Shown here piece by piece: positions 50,529-59,020 of a stretch of 64,000 bases of DNA. A program made the translations under genes and the position numbers. The notes under the pieces are model-generated. The model searched no databases. It saw nothing but the letters and a program-made list of their open reading frames with translations, and had not been told where the DNA came from. The first letter of the stretch is position 1; each line of letters begins with the position of its first letter. This DNA is from Kaistella sp. GTDB lineage: Bacteria > Bacteroidota > Bacteroidia > Flavobacteriales > Weeksellaceae. The stretch is taken from contig JAIBEW010000019.1 in NCBI GenBank assembly GCA_019459085.1, forward strand, positions 84,143-148,142, read 5' to 3'.

Positions 50529-50921
50529 TTATTCTGAAGACAGATTTTTCTTCAGTTTAAAATCCACGGGTTGAAAGTGGTCTTTCCCTTCTTTAACAAA
50601 GATTATTCCGTTTTCCAGTTCCGATCTTTCTGCCCGGAATCCGGCAATAGTTGCGGATTCGGCAATTACATTCAACAGGTATCTGTTTTCTTTTCCTTCG
50701 TTTCTGATGATTTTCCTGTAAATATTATTGATAATTACTGCTTTTGGGATCTGCCTGTTTTCAGGGAGCTCAAAATAGACCTTGTATCCTTTTTCTCCCG
50801 CAGTGCTGTAGGCTTCGTAGGATGCATTCTTTACCTGTACAATATTACCTGTAGGATGGAGACAGGAAAAGAATGTAAAAAATGTAAAAAACAGGAGCAT
50901 TTCTTTTAAATAGTTTTTCAT
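50529..50921 (-). CDS. Small lipoprotein of unknown function
   Basis: A 130-residue protein whose signal peptide (MKNYLKEMLLFFTFFTFFSC) ends in the lipobox FFSC, Cys20. The mature chain is short and charged, with KVYFELPENRQIPKAVIINNIYRKI and a beta-rich start. No catalytic motif. ATG 50921 was chosen because it places the signal peptide at the start; the ATG at 50936 adds 5 residues. It is 26 bases upstream of copy 2 of DUF6646 on the same strand and is divergent from the S41 protease gene. Confidence 0.68.
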   Translation of the reverse strand: MKNYLKEMLLFFTFFTFFSCLHPTGNIVQVKNASYEAYSTAGEKGYKVYFELPENRQIPKAVIINNIYRKIIRNEGKENRYLLNVIAESATIAGFRAERSELENGIIFVKEGKDHFQPVDFKLKKNLSSE

Positions 50922-50951
50922 AATTTTGAATTTCATATCAAATATAAAAAA

Positions 50952-52436
50952 ATGAAAATAATTTATAGAATAATTTTAGTTTTCGGGGTTTTAGTGTCGC
51001 TTACATTCTGTTCTGACCGAGAAGACGGTGTATCAGCAGAAAATGAAGTGAATGATTTTGTCTGGAGTGGCCTGAACTCATGGTATTATTGGCAACCCAA
51101 CGTGCCCAATCTTGCGGACGGTTTTAAAACCTCATCCCAATACAGCAGTTTCATCAGCAATAAAAACCCGGATTCCTTTTTCTACAGCCTTCTGTATAAT
51201 TATCCGATAACAGACCGTTTTTCATGGATCGTGAGTGATGTGGATCAGCTTTTGCAAAGTTTCAGCGGAATTTCTAAAACTTCAGGTATGGATTGCGATC
51301 TTTTTTATAAAGATGCTACAAAATTCGGAATCGTGGGCATTGTGAACTATGTGGTACCGAACTCACCTGCTGCGTTGGCAGGAATTAAAAGAGGTGATGT
51401 GATTTCCGGCGTAAACGGATCTGACCTCAATGTTAACAATTATACTGCGCTGTTCAGCGAGCAGTTTACGCCGATCATTGCAGCTGTAGTGAATGTTGCT
51501 CCTGATGGAACCATTACAACTTCCGGAACAGCCAAAAACCCAAATATTATCAGCACTGTTTTAGAGGAAAATCCTGTTGCATACTACCAGAACTACAACC
51601 TGGGCGGTAAAAAAATCGGGTATTTGGTGTATAATGGTTTCAAATCCAATTTTAATGATGAACTGAATGCCGCTTTTGCCCAAATGAAAACCGACGGAGT
51701 AACTGATCTGGTGCTGGATCTCCGTTATAATGGAGGCGGCTCTGTAGAAACGGCGGCAGCTTTGGGACAGATGATTACCGGCCAGTTTACCGGCAGTCCG
51801 TACGTTTCACTGGAATTTAACGGAAAACACACCCAGTACAATTCAACTGAAAAACTTAAAACCACCTTCAGTACCTACACGTACACCAACGGAAATCTCG
51901 TAAGTACAGGAACTCAAACGGCAAACAGCCTGAATCTGAATAAAGTGTATATCCTTACCTCTTCCGGAACAGCTTCCGCAAGCGAACTGACCATTGACGG
52001 TTTGAAATCTTATATCAACGTAGTGACTGTCGGAAGCGAAACATACGGGAAATTTGTCGGATCCATTACCCTCTACGATTCTCCGGCTCAGGATTTCATC
52101 TCTTATGAAAACCGGGATAAATCTCATAAATGGGCAATGCAGCCTATTACGTTTGCTTACTTCAACGGCAACCATTCGCCGCATCCCACCGGTGGTTTTG
52201 TGCCCGATCACGCAGTTTCTCCAAAAACAGATTTTGGGAATCTAAAAGAATTTGGAGATTATGCCCATGATGCATCCCTGAAAAAAGCCCTCGAACTGAT
52301 CAGCGGGCAAACCCTGAAAGGAATCTGGTTGCCGGCAATCGCCCAAAATCCGGATGAATTTGTGGGAAACAGAAGGACCCTGAAACAGTTCGGTACCGAA
52401 ATGTATATTCAGGATGTGGAAAAACTGAAGAGATAA
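50952..52436 (+). CDS. S41 family peptidase lipoprotein (C-terminal processing type)
   Basis: A 494-residue serine protease. A lipoprotein signal (MKIIYRIILVFGVLVSLTFC, Cys20) tethers it to a membrane. The PDZ-like region GIVNYVVPNSPAALAGIKRGDVISGVNGSDL is near 125-165. The catalytic core has LVLDLRYNGGGSVETA and the nucleophile Ser in LTSSGTASASE (about 345), with the Lys expected after EYGK-like motifs (here GSETYGKFVGS). It belongs to the Bacteroidota C-terminal-processing group; the substrate is unknown. It is monocistronic. Confidence 0.9.
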   Translation: MKIIYRIILVFGVLVSLTFCSDREDGVSAENEVNDFVWSGLNSWYYWQPNVPNLADGFKTSSQYSSFISNKNPDSFFYSLLYNYPITDRFSWIVSDVDQLLQSFSGISKTSGMDCDLFYKDATKFGIVGIVNYVVPNSPAALAGIKRGDVISGVNGSDLNVNNYTALFSEQFTPIIAAVVNVAPDGTITTSGTAKNPNIISTVLEENPVAYYQNYNLGGKKIGYLVYNGFKSNFNDELNAAFAQMKTDGVTDLVLDLRYNGGGSVETAAALGQMITGQFTGSPYVSLEFNGKHTQYNSTEKLKTTFSTYTYTNGNLVSTGTQTANSLNLNKVYILTSSGTASASELTIDGLKSYINVVTVGSETYGKFVGSITLYDSPAQDFISYENRDKSHKWAMQPITFAYFNGNHSPHPTGGFVPDHAVSPKTDFGNLKEFGDYAHDASLKKALELISGQTLKGIWLPAIAQNPDEFVGNRRTLKQFGTEMYIQDVEKLKR

Positions 52437-52451
52437 TCTTTATAACAAAAG

Positions 52452-52473
52452 AAGCCGGCAAAAGAGCCGGCTT
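52452..52473. terminator. Bidirectional terminator between S41 and GSDH genes
   Basis: Perfect stem AAGCCGGC with GCCGGCTT around 6 bases. T-rich on the - side (TTCTTTTG), weaker on the + side. Confidence 0.65.
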
Positions 52474-52493
52474 GGTTGTTTCTATGATTGAAA

Positions 52494-53726
52494 TTATTTT
52501 TTGGAAATTTTATAAAGTTTTCCGCTGTCTGAAACGGCATATAAATTTCCGTCCTGTCCGCTGAGAACGTCGCGGATCCGGTCGTTTTTATCGGCGAGGA
52601 GCCACTCTTCTCCCACCACTTTGTTATTCTTGATAACTAAACGGATGATTTTTTCTCCACTCAAACAGCCAATCATCATATTGTTTTTCCACTCCGCAAT
52701 GTTTCCGGTATAAAAATCGATTCCACTCATGGAAATAGAAGGATCCCAGTAATAAACTGGCTGTTCAGTTCCCGTTTTCTGCTGAACACCGGCTCCCACT
52801 TTTTTGCCGCTGTACTCCAGTCCGTAAGTCACATCGCCCCATCCGTAATTTTTTCCGGGCTGAATCAGATTGATTTCATCACCCCCTTTTGGACCCATTT
52901 CAGCATCCCAAAGCTGTCCTTTTTCATCTAAGGCCATTCCCTGTGGATTTCGGATCCCTGTTGCATAGATTTCGGGTTTCCAACCGTTTATTGCCGGATT
53001 TCCGGGCGCCGGTTTACCGTCTTTTGTAATTTTTAAAACTTTTCCTAAATATGCATCCTGTTTCTGAGCGTAAGGTCTGGTCTCGAGATCTGAACGTTCA
53101 CCTGTGCTTACAAAAAGATGCCCGTCTTTATCAAAAACCAGCCGACTTCCAAAATGCTTGTCTCCGTCGTAGGTTGGAGTTGCCCTGAAAATCACTTTAG
53201 AATTCTCGATTTTCTTTTCGTCGGTCGACAGCCTGCCTTTTGCTACCGCGGTATGGTTACCTCCGGAAACAGGTTCAGAAAAAGTCCAGAAAATCATTCT
53301 GTTCGTTGCGAATTCAGGATCCAAAGCAACATCCAACAGTCCTCCCTGTCCTTTCGCATCAACTTCCGGAAGTCCTTCCACTTTTGAAACGATTTTACCG
53401 TCTGTGGAAATAATATTCATATATCCTGATTTCTCGGTTACTAATAATCTCCCGTCTGGCAAATTGATGATTGCCCAGGGTTTTTTCAGATCAGAATTAA
53501 TCACATCTACAGAATAGGGAGTTGAAGTTTTAACTCCTTCAATCCTTGTCTGTCCTGCAAAAGCAGGTCGGTAATCAGGCGCGTTCTTTTCGGCTGTTTC
53601 AGGATTCTGAAGTTTTCCATCTACAGAAACTTGTTGCTGCGCATTTGTGTTCTTGGAATTTCCGCCGCACGAAATCAAGAGAAAAAGCCCCAAAAGCGGA
53701 AGCCTTTTGATAAAATAAGTGTTCAT
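52494..53726 (-). CDS. PQQ-dependent sugar dehydrogenase family lipoprotein
   Basis: A 410-residue soluble six-bladed beta-propeller of the glucose/sorbosone dehydrogenase family. A lipoprotein signal (LLGLFLLISC) tethers it. The repeated propeller motifs (GRLLVTEKSG, GQGGLLDVALDPEF, HFGSRLVFDKDGHLFVSTGER, ATGIRNPQGMALD, WDAEMGPKGGDEINLI) match the family. PQQ binding and the exact sugar cannot be confirmed. No pqq synthesis genes lie here, and the organism may use exogenous PQQ. The ATG at 53726 keeps the signal peptide N-terminal. Confidence 0.87.
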   Translation of the reverse strand: MNTYFIKRLPLLGLFLLISCGGNSKNTNAQQQVSVDGKLQNPETAEKNAPDYRPAFAGQTRIEGVKTSTPYSVDVINSDLKKPWAIINLPDGRLLVTEKSGYMNIISTDGKIVSKVEGLPEVDAKGQGGLLDVALDPEFATNRMIFWTFSEPVSGGNHTAVAKGRLSTDEKKIENSKVIFRATPTYDGDKHFGSRLVFDKDGHLFVSTGERSDLETRPYAQKQDAYLGKVLKITKDGKPAPGNPAINGWKPEIYATGIRNPQGMALDEKGQLWDAEMGPKGGDEINLIQPGKNYGWGDVTYGLEYSGKKVGAGVQQKTGTEQPVYYWDPSISMSGIDFYTGNIAEWKNNMMIGCLSGEKIIRLVIKNNKVVGEEWLLADKNDRIRDVLSGQDGNLYAVSDSGKLYKISKK

Positions 53727-53788
53727 AATTATAAAGTTTGGTGATTTGATTAACATGGAGCAACAAAAATTACGCCGTCATTTTTTTG

Positions 53789-53796
53789 TATTTTTG
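53789..53796 (+). promoter_or_regulatory. -7 promoter element of uvrB
   Basis: TATTTTTG, 44 bases before the uvrB ATG at 53841. Confidence 0.5.
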
Positions 53797-53840
53797 CAAA
53801 ACCAAACGCAAATATTTGTGGTTTTGGCAGTTAAAATATT

Positions 53841-55829
53841 ATGCAGTTTAAACTTCAGTCCGAATACAAACCCACAGGAGATCAGCCGCAAGCCATTGAA
53901 AAATTGACAAAAGGGCTTGAAATTGGTGAAAAATACCAAACCCTTCTTGGTGTCACGGGATCCGGGAAAACCTTTACCGTAGCCAATGTTGTTCAGAATG
54001 TCCAGAAACCCACTATAGTTCTGGCGCACAATAAAACTTTGGCCGCGCAGCTTTTCATGGAATTTAAAGAATTTTTTCCTGAAAACGCCGTGGAGTATTT
54101 TGTGAGTTACTACGATTACTACCAACCGGAAGCCTTTATTGCTTCCACCAATACCTACATCGAGAAAGATCTTTCGATAAACGAAGAAGTGGAAAAACTG
54201 AGGCTTTCTGCCTCTGCAAGTCTGCTTTCCGGGAGACGTGACGTGCTGATTGTAGCATCGGTTTCCTGTATTTACGGGATCGGAAATCCAACAGAATTCA
54301 ATAAATCATTGATTGAGGTTGAAAAAAATTCTAAAATTTCCCGAACGGCTTTTCTTCATAAACTGGTGAATGCGCTTTACTCCAGAACACTAAATGAATT
54401 TACAAGAGGAACTTTTCGGGTAAAAGGCGACGTGATTGATGTGTATCCCGCTTATGCCGACAATGCAGTGCGGATTCAGTTTTTTGGCGACCAGATCGAA
54501 AGAATACAGAGTTTCAATCCTCTTTCCGGGAATGTGATGGAAGAATTTGAAGAGATCAACATTTATCCAGCGAATTTATTTGTGACCTCCAAAGAAACGC
54601 AGCAAAGCGCGATCCGGGAAATCCAGGACGACATGGTGAAACAGGTCGATTTTTTCAATTCAATTGAAAAACCTTACGAAGCAAAACGCCTTCAGGAAAG
54701 AACAGAACTGGATTTGGAAATGATGAAGGAACTCGGCTACTGCAGCGGAATTGAGAATTATTCCCGTTATTTTGACCACCGTTTGCCCGGAACCCGCCCA
54801 TTCTGTCTTCTGGATTATTTTCCGAAGGATTATCTGATGGTGATTGATGAAAGTCATGCTACGATTCCGCAGGTTCATGCAATGTACGGTGGCGACAGGA
54901 GCCGAAAGGAAGTTTTGGTCGAACACGGCTTCCGGCTTCCGGCAGCAATGGATAACCGCCCGCTTAAATTTGAGGAATTTGAAGGTATGCAGAACCAGGT
55001 TCTGTACGTTTCGGCAACACCTGCCGATTACGAACTTGAAAAGACCGGCGGCGAATATATTGAACAGATCATCCGTCCGACTGGATTGTTAGATCCGGTC
55101 ATTGAAATACGCCCCTCGCTGAACCAGATCGATGATCTAATTGAGGAGATCCACAAAAGGACAGAAGCGGATGAAAGGGTTCTCGTGACGACTTTAACGA
55201 AGAAAATGGCCGAGGAACTGACCAAATACTTCACAAAATTTGCCATCAGAACGCGGTATATTCATTCCGATGTAGAAACATTGGAAAGAATTCAGATTAT
55301 GCAGGATTTACGAGTCGGACTTTTTGATGTCCTAGTCGGAGTTAATTTACTGAGAGAGGGACTCGATTTGCCGGAAGTTTCTCTGGTTGCGATCCTTGAT
55401 GCCGATAAAGAAGGAATGCTGCGTTCCCGACGGTCACTTGTTCAAACAATAGGCAGAGCCGCAAGAAATGTAAACGGAAAAGCAATTCTGTACGCCGATA
55501 AAATGACCGGATCGATGCAGAAAGCCATCGATGAAACCAATTACCGCCGCGAAAAACAGATCGAATACAATGAAAAACACGGACTGGTTCCGACGGCCTT
55601 AAACAAGAAAATTTCCGAAATTCTGGTTGGTAGATCAAAAGATTTTCCGGAGCCGAAATATACCCAAAAAGAAATTTTGCAGCAGGTGGCAGAAGAAAAA
55701 GGCAACTACGGGAAAGATGCTGAAGTGCTGATTGCTGAAAAACAGAAAGCCATGGAAGCCGCTGCTAAAAACCTTGATTTTATTAAAGCTGCCAAATTAA
55801 GGGACGAGATTGCGGCGCTGAAGAGTTAG
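53841..55829 (+). CDS. uvrB: Excinuclease ABC subunit B
   Basis: DNA damage recognition helicase of nucleotide excision repair, 662 residues. Walker A GVTGSGKTFT (about 38-47), the beta-hairpin YYDYYQPEAF that pries open DNA (about 92-101), the DExH-like box MVIDESHATI, motif VI QTIGRAARN, and a C-terminal UVR domain (EKQKAMEAAAKNLDFIKAAKLRDEI) that contacts UvrC. All are intact. uvrA and uvrC are not in this window. Its end is followed by two repeat hairpins. Confidence 0.98.
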   Translation: MQFKLQSEYKPTGDQPQAIEKLTKGLEIGEKYQTLLGVTGSGKTFTVANVVQNVQKPTIVLAHNKTLAAQLFMEFKEFFPENAVEYFVSYYDYYQPEAFIASTNTYIEKDLSINEEVEKLRLSASASLLSGRRDVLIVASVSCIYGIGNPTEFNKSLIEVEKNSKISRTAFLHKLVNALYSRTLNEFTRGTFRVKGDVIDVYPAYADNAVRIQFFGDQIERIQSFNPLSGNVMEEFEEINIYPANLFVTSKETQQSAIREIQDDMVKQVDFFNSIEKPYEAKRLQERTELDLEMMKELGYCSGIENYSRYFDHRLPGTRPFCLLDYFPKDYLMVIDESHATIPQVHAMYGGDRSRKEVLVEHGFRLPAAMDNRPLKFEEFEGMQNQVLYVSATPADYELEKTGGEYIEQIIRPTGLLDPVIEIRPSLNQIDDLIEEIHKRTEADERVLVTTLTKKMAEELTKYFTKFAIRTRYIHSDVETLERIQIMQDLRVGLFDVLVGVNLLREGLDLPEVSLVAILDADKEGMLRSRRSLVQTIGRAARNVNGKAILYADKMTGSMQKAIDETNYRREKQIEYNEKHGLVPTALNKKISEILVGRSKDFPEPKYTQKEILQQVAEEKGNYGKDAEVLIAEKQKAMEAAAKNLDFIKAAKLRDEIAALKS

Positions 55830-55842
55830 TGTTTACTTTGGG

Positions 55843-55859
55843 CGGCTCCGTAGGAGCCG
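55843..55859. repeat. REP-like hairpin 1 after uvrB
   Basis: CGGCTCC-GTA-GGAGCCG, a perfect 7-bp stem with loop GTA. It shares the CC-GTA-GG core with the second hairpin 33 bases on. No T tract follows, so it is not a standard terminator. Confidence 0.7.
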
Positions 55860-55891
55860 AATATGTGTAGAGTAGAAATTTACGTTGAAGG

Positions 55892-55908
55892 GCGTTCCGT
55901 AGGAACGC
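55892..55908. repeat. REP-like hairpin 2 after uvrB
   Basis: GCGTTCC-GTA-GGAACGC, a perfect 7-bp stem with the same GTA loop as hairpin 1 but different arms (compensated). Confidence 0.7.
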
Positions 55909-56015
55909 TATTTCTCATCTTCGTAAATCTCACAGGCATTATTCTAAAAATGACGTCCTGCAAAAACACTAAACAATCCAATAAATATGAACTATAATTC
56001 CGACGCAATCATCCT

Positions 56016-56276
56016 CTAAAATTTATATACCTTCTTTTTTGGTTTTTCGTAACTCACTTTGCCACGAATTGGGGTGAGTAAATCCGTTAAGCCGTTCAGC
56101 TTGATCTCATAAATCGTTGAAAGCTGCATGCCCAGTTTTCCTTTAGGCATTCCCTGCCGCTGAAACCATTCAAGATAATTGATAGGCAAATCTGCAATAA
56201 CCGTGTCTTTATATTTACCAAAAGGCATTTTTGATGTGCAGATTTCCTGTAATATTTCCGGATTTAGAGGTTCCAT
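56016..56276 (-). CDS. DUF3820 family protein
   Basis: An 86-residue cytoplasmic protein. The motif MPFGKYKDTVIADLPINYLEWFQRQG is the DUF3820 signature. The family is often called a putative quorum-sensing-regulated virulence factor, which is not proven. It overlaps the AI-2E gene by one base (TAATG), so the two are translationally coupled. Confidence 0.85.
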   Translation of the reverse strand: MEPLNPEILQEICTSKMPFGKYKDTVIADLPINYLEWFQRQGMPKGKLGMQLSTIYEIKLNGLTDLLTPIRGKVSYEKPKKKVYKF

Positions 56277-57358
56277 TAAATGCTCAGATCAATTTTTTTT
56301 TCAATCTCCTTCGGTTCCGGCATAATGAGCTCGTTTTCATCATCGGAAAACTCATCACGGTACACCTGAATCAGTAAAACGGTGATTGAAATAAGGATCG
56401 GTCCAAAGATCAGACCCATAAATCCAAAAATATTCAGCCCTACAATAATTCCGAAAACTGTATTTAAGGGATGAATGTTTTCGAGTCTTTTTAAAAGGGT
56501 AAACCTTAAAAGATTATCTGTTAATCCTACTGCTACCACACTGTATGCTGCCAATCCTAAACCCGGACCCATTTGGCCTTCTGCAATCATAAATATACAG
56601 ATCGGTACGTAAACAATTGCCGCTCCTACAATCGGAATCATGGAAGCAACTGCTGTTAAAGCAAAAAGAAGAATCGGACTCGGTGCTCCAAAAATAAAAT
56701 AACCGATCACAGCAACAATTCCCTGTCCGATCGCAACAACCGGGATTCCAATAGCATTGGCTACCGTCATTTTCTGAATTTTTTCGCCCAGCAGATTTAC
56801 ATTCGATTTTTTGAGAGGCGCAGAACTCCGAACCAGTCTTTCAAAAAGCCTTGGTTTTTCAAGCATGAAATACAGAATGAAATACATGGATGCGACTACG
56901 GTGAGGGTGTTAAAAGTACCGCTTAACGCGCTTGTTGAAAGTTTCCCTGCACTCGCCTTGATTTTATCCATATTCTCTTTGCTGAGAATATCAATCTGCA
57001 CTTTCTGATAGACAAAATCATGTATTTTATCGATAAAAACATTGAATTTCGACATATAAACTTCTGCATTGCCTAATTTTGCGACCAGAAGATCAATGAT
57101 AAAATAAATGGGAAGGACCAGCACAACCAAAGTGCCGAGAATAATCACCATTGAAGCGACCCAAGGTTTCCACTCCTTTTCTTCCTGTAGGTAAAGATTG
57201 TATTTCCGCGTGATGATGTACAGCGTAATCGCACCCAAGACAGACGGAATAAAAAGCGAGAGGTTGAAACAGATCAATCCTGCCAGAACTAGTATAACCG
57301 CGAGCAAAAAAATCTGCTTGATTTTTACTTCACTTATTTGGTTTATTTTGTTGGACAT
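56276..57358 (-). CDS. AI-2E family transporter
   Basis: A 360-residue inner membrane protein with about eight helices in the AI-2 exporter-like layout: a helix-rich N-terminus (FLLAVILVLAGLICFNLSLFIPSVLGAITLYII), a soluble middle, and the conserved region GIPVVAIGQGIVAVIGYFIFGAPSPILLFALTAVASMIPIVGAAIVYVP (about 200-248). Family members are proposed to export autoinducer-2, Na+ or others; substrates are mostly unknown. No luxS is present here. Coupled to DUF3820. Confidence 0.88.
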   Translation of the reverse strand: MSNKINQISEVKIKQIFLLAVILVLAGLICFNLSLFIPSVLGAITLYIITRKYNLYLQEEKEWKPWVASMVIILGTLVVLVLPIYFIIDLLVAKLGNAEVYMSKFNVFIDKIHDFVYQKVQIDILSKENMDKIKASAGKLSTSALSGTFNTLTVVASMYFILYFMLEKPRLFERLVRSSAPLKKSNVNLLGEKIQKMTVANAIGIPVVAIGQGIVAVIGYFIFGAPSPILLFALTAVASMIPIVGAAIVYVPICIFMIAEGQMGPGLGLAAYSVVAVGLTDNLLRFTLLKRLENIHPLNTVFGIIVGLNIFGFMGLIFGPILISITVLLIQVYRDEFSDDENELIMPEPKEIEKKIDLSI

Positions 57359-57437
57359 ATATTAATTTTAAAAAAGCAACGGGAATTCCGCTGCTTTCAA
57401 ATTTACAAATAAATTAAACTGAATTTTCAAAAATCTT

Positions 57438-58163
57438 TTATGATTTAAACTCAAGCTGTCTCGGTTTTCCGCAGTAGGCGCAGTAAAGTGAATACATCGC
57501 CACAAGCATAAACATTGCGGTAAATATTATGCCTACAATACAAAGAAAAATACCGGAAAGACTGATCAGTAAAGCCAGAATTGAAGTGCCTAAAAACAAA
57601 CCGTAATTTTCTTTCGCAATGTTAAATGATTTGCTGATGGCTTCCGTGGCCGATGCATTTTCAAAAAGCAGAATCGGGTATCCCAACATAAAGAACGGGA
57701 GCACAAAAAAGCCCGGAAAAAAGCATAAAGCAAATGAAATTCCTAAAATAATGCCCGAAAGCAACGCGTAAATCACAATATTCAGAAAATTCTGGCGGTA
57801 ACCGATGAATAAATCTGAAAATTCTATTTTCTGCTGAAAGTGATATTTATTGGTTACATAAATGAAACCAACATATAAAGGAGCCAGCAACAGACCAAAA
57901 AATCCTGAAAGACCGGAATAAAGCCACACTCCCGGAATTGCCCAAAAATCTACGTCTCCGTCTCCCGCTCTTACATCTTCAGCCAGAGCCTGTGAATCAA
58001 ATCCAGAAAAAATCTGAATCAGAAATGAACCTGCCGTATACACAATCATTGCAAGCAAGGCGTACAGAAAAACACCTTTGTAAAGGTCAAATGCGTGCGA
58101 AATAATTTCCCCGGTGCTCTTCTGAGGAACATTATTATTTTCAAATTCACTGAAATTTTCCAT
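57438..58163 (-). CDS. Polytopic membrane protein, paralogue A
   Basis: A 241-residue protein with about five or six membrane helices. I do not recognise a named function; the segment FSDLFIGYRQNF and the C-terminal SGIFLCIVGIIFTAMFMLVAMYSLY recall the glycerophosphoryl-diester-phosphodiesterase membrane domain/DUF975-like group. Start at ATG 58163 follows a short N-terminus with no signal peptide. The next gene (58225-58944) shares the DLF-x-GYR motif and the C-terminal helix pair, so they look like a tandem duplication. Confidence 0.7.
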   Translation of the reverse strand: MENFSEFENNNVPQKSTGEIISHAFDLYKGVFLYALLAMIVYTAGSFLIQIFSGFDSQALAEDVRAGDGDVDFWAIPGVWLYSGLSGFFGLLLAPLYVGFIYVTNKYHFQQKIEFSDLFIGYRQNFLNIVIYALLSGIILGISFALCFFPGFFVLPFFMLGYPILLFENASATEAISKSFNIAKENYGLFLGTSILALLISLSGIFLCIVGIIFTAMFMLVAMYSLYCAYCGKPRQLEFKS

Positions 58164-58224
58164 CGTTTTTAATTTTATCAAATATAATTTTTTTTGAAAT
58201 CAAAACGAAGAAAAAGATGAAATT

Positions 58225-58944
58225 CTAATCTACCTCTTTGAAATGTTTTTGGTAAAGCGTGTAAATTATTGCATTCATAAAAGGAAAAGTCAATAAGAAA
58301 CCAATTCCGCAAAGCAGAATACCCGAATATTTAAACAGGAAACCGACCAAAACACAGATCAGAATTTCGAGCAAATTGCTTTTCAGGACTTTAAAATTCA
58401 GTTGCAGCGTTTCAAAAAACCTTTTATCCATAAAAAACATCAGCGGTGCCGAAAATAATGTGACGAGAACCCAGATAATTCCTAAGATAATCGTTGGAGC
58501 GGTGTAGGTATAAATGACGAACCAAAATAAATAGAAGCTGATGTATTTGAAAAAATTAATGCCGCGGTAACCTGCGAAAAGATCTGCAAGTTCCAAAGGT
58601 TCCTTTAGATCAAAATTACGGAAAATCTGAAAAATCCCGATATTCAGCGGAAACAGAAAAACCAGGGTGCCTATTAAAATCAAGGTCAGATTATACCATT
58701 CCGCAGTCTGAGAAATTTTCATCAGCTCTGCATTGTAGGCTGGAAAATCAGAAATAGACTTTGAAGCTTCCTGCATCTGAGAAATAATACCGTATTTCGA
58801 AGCAAAATAATAATAAACCATAAAAAGAATGGACAAATACAGGAGACTGAAGACGACCTGAAATTTAAGAGTGCTGCTCCAGTAACCGAATGCCGTTTTT
58901 AAAACCGTATCAATTCCCGTTTTCTGAGGATAATTTTTTTCCAT
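58225..58944 (-). CDS. Polytopic membrane protein, paralogue B
   Basis: A 239-residue protein with about six membrane helices. ADLFAGYRGINFF and the C-terminal SGILLCGIGFLLTFPFMNAIIYTLY match paralogue A at the same relative positions. The middle (about 55-95) has a soluble loop. The ATG at 58944 is supported by a -7 element ending 3 bases upstream (leaderless geometry). Function unknown. Confidence 0.7.
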   Translation of the reverse strand: MEKNYPQKTGIDTVLKTAFGYWSSTLKFQVVFSLLYLSILFMVYYYFASKYGIISQMQEASKSISDFPAYNAELMKISQTAEWYNLTLILIGTLVFLFPLNIGIFQIFRNFDLKEPLELADLFAGYRGINFFKYISFYLFWFVIYTYTAPTIILGIIWVLVTLFSAPLMFFMDKRFFETLQLNFKVLKSNLLEILICVLVGFLFKYSGILLCGIGFLLTFPFMNAIIYTLYQKHFKEVD

Positions 58945-58947
58945 GCG

Positions 58948-58955
58948 CAAAAATA
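58948..58955 (-). promoter_or_regulatory. -7 promoter element of paralogue B, leaderless geometry
   Basis: TATTTTTG on the - strand ends 3 bases before the ATG at 58944, so transcription should start at the ATG itself. Confidence 0.5.
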
Positions 58956-59007
58956 ATGATTTTAGCTTTTAAACAGTCTCTTTTCGTGTTTTACTTGGCT
59001 TTTTACT

Positions 59008-59015
59008 TAATTTTG
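59008..59015 (+). promoter_or_regulatory. -7 promoter element of pabB-pabC
   Basis: TAATTTTG, 5 bases before the pabB ATG at 59021, again leaving almost no leader. Confidence 0.5.
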
Positions 59016-59020
59016 CTGAA

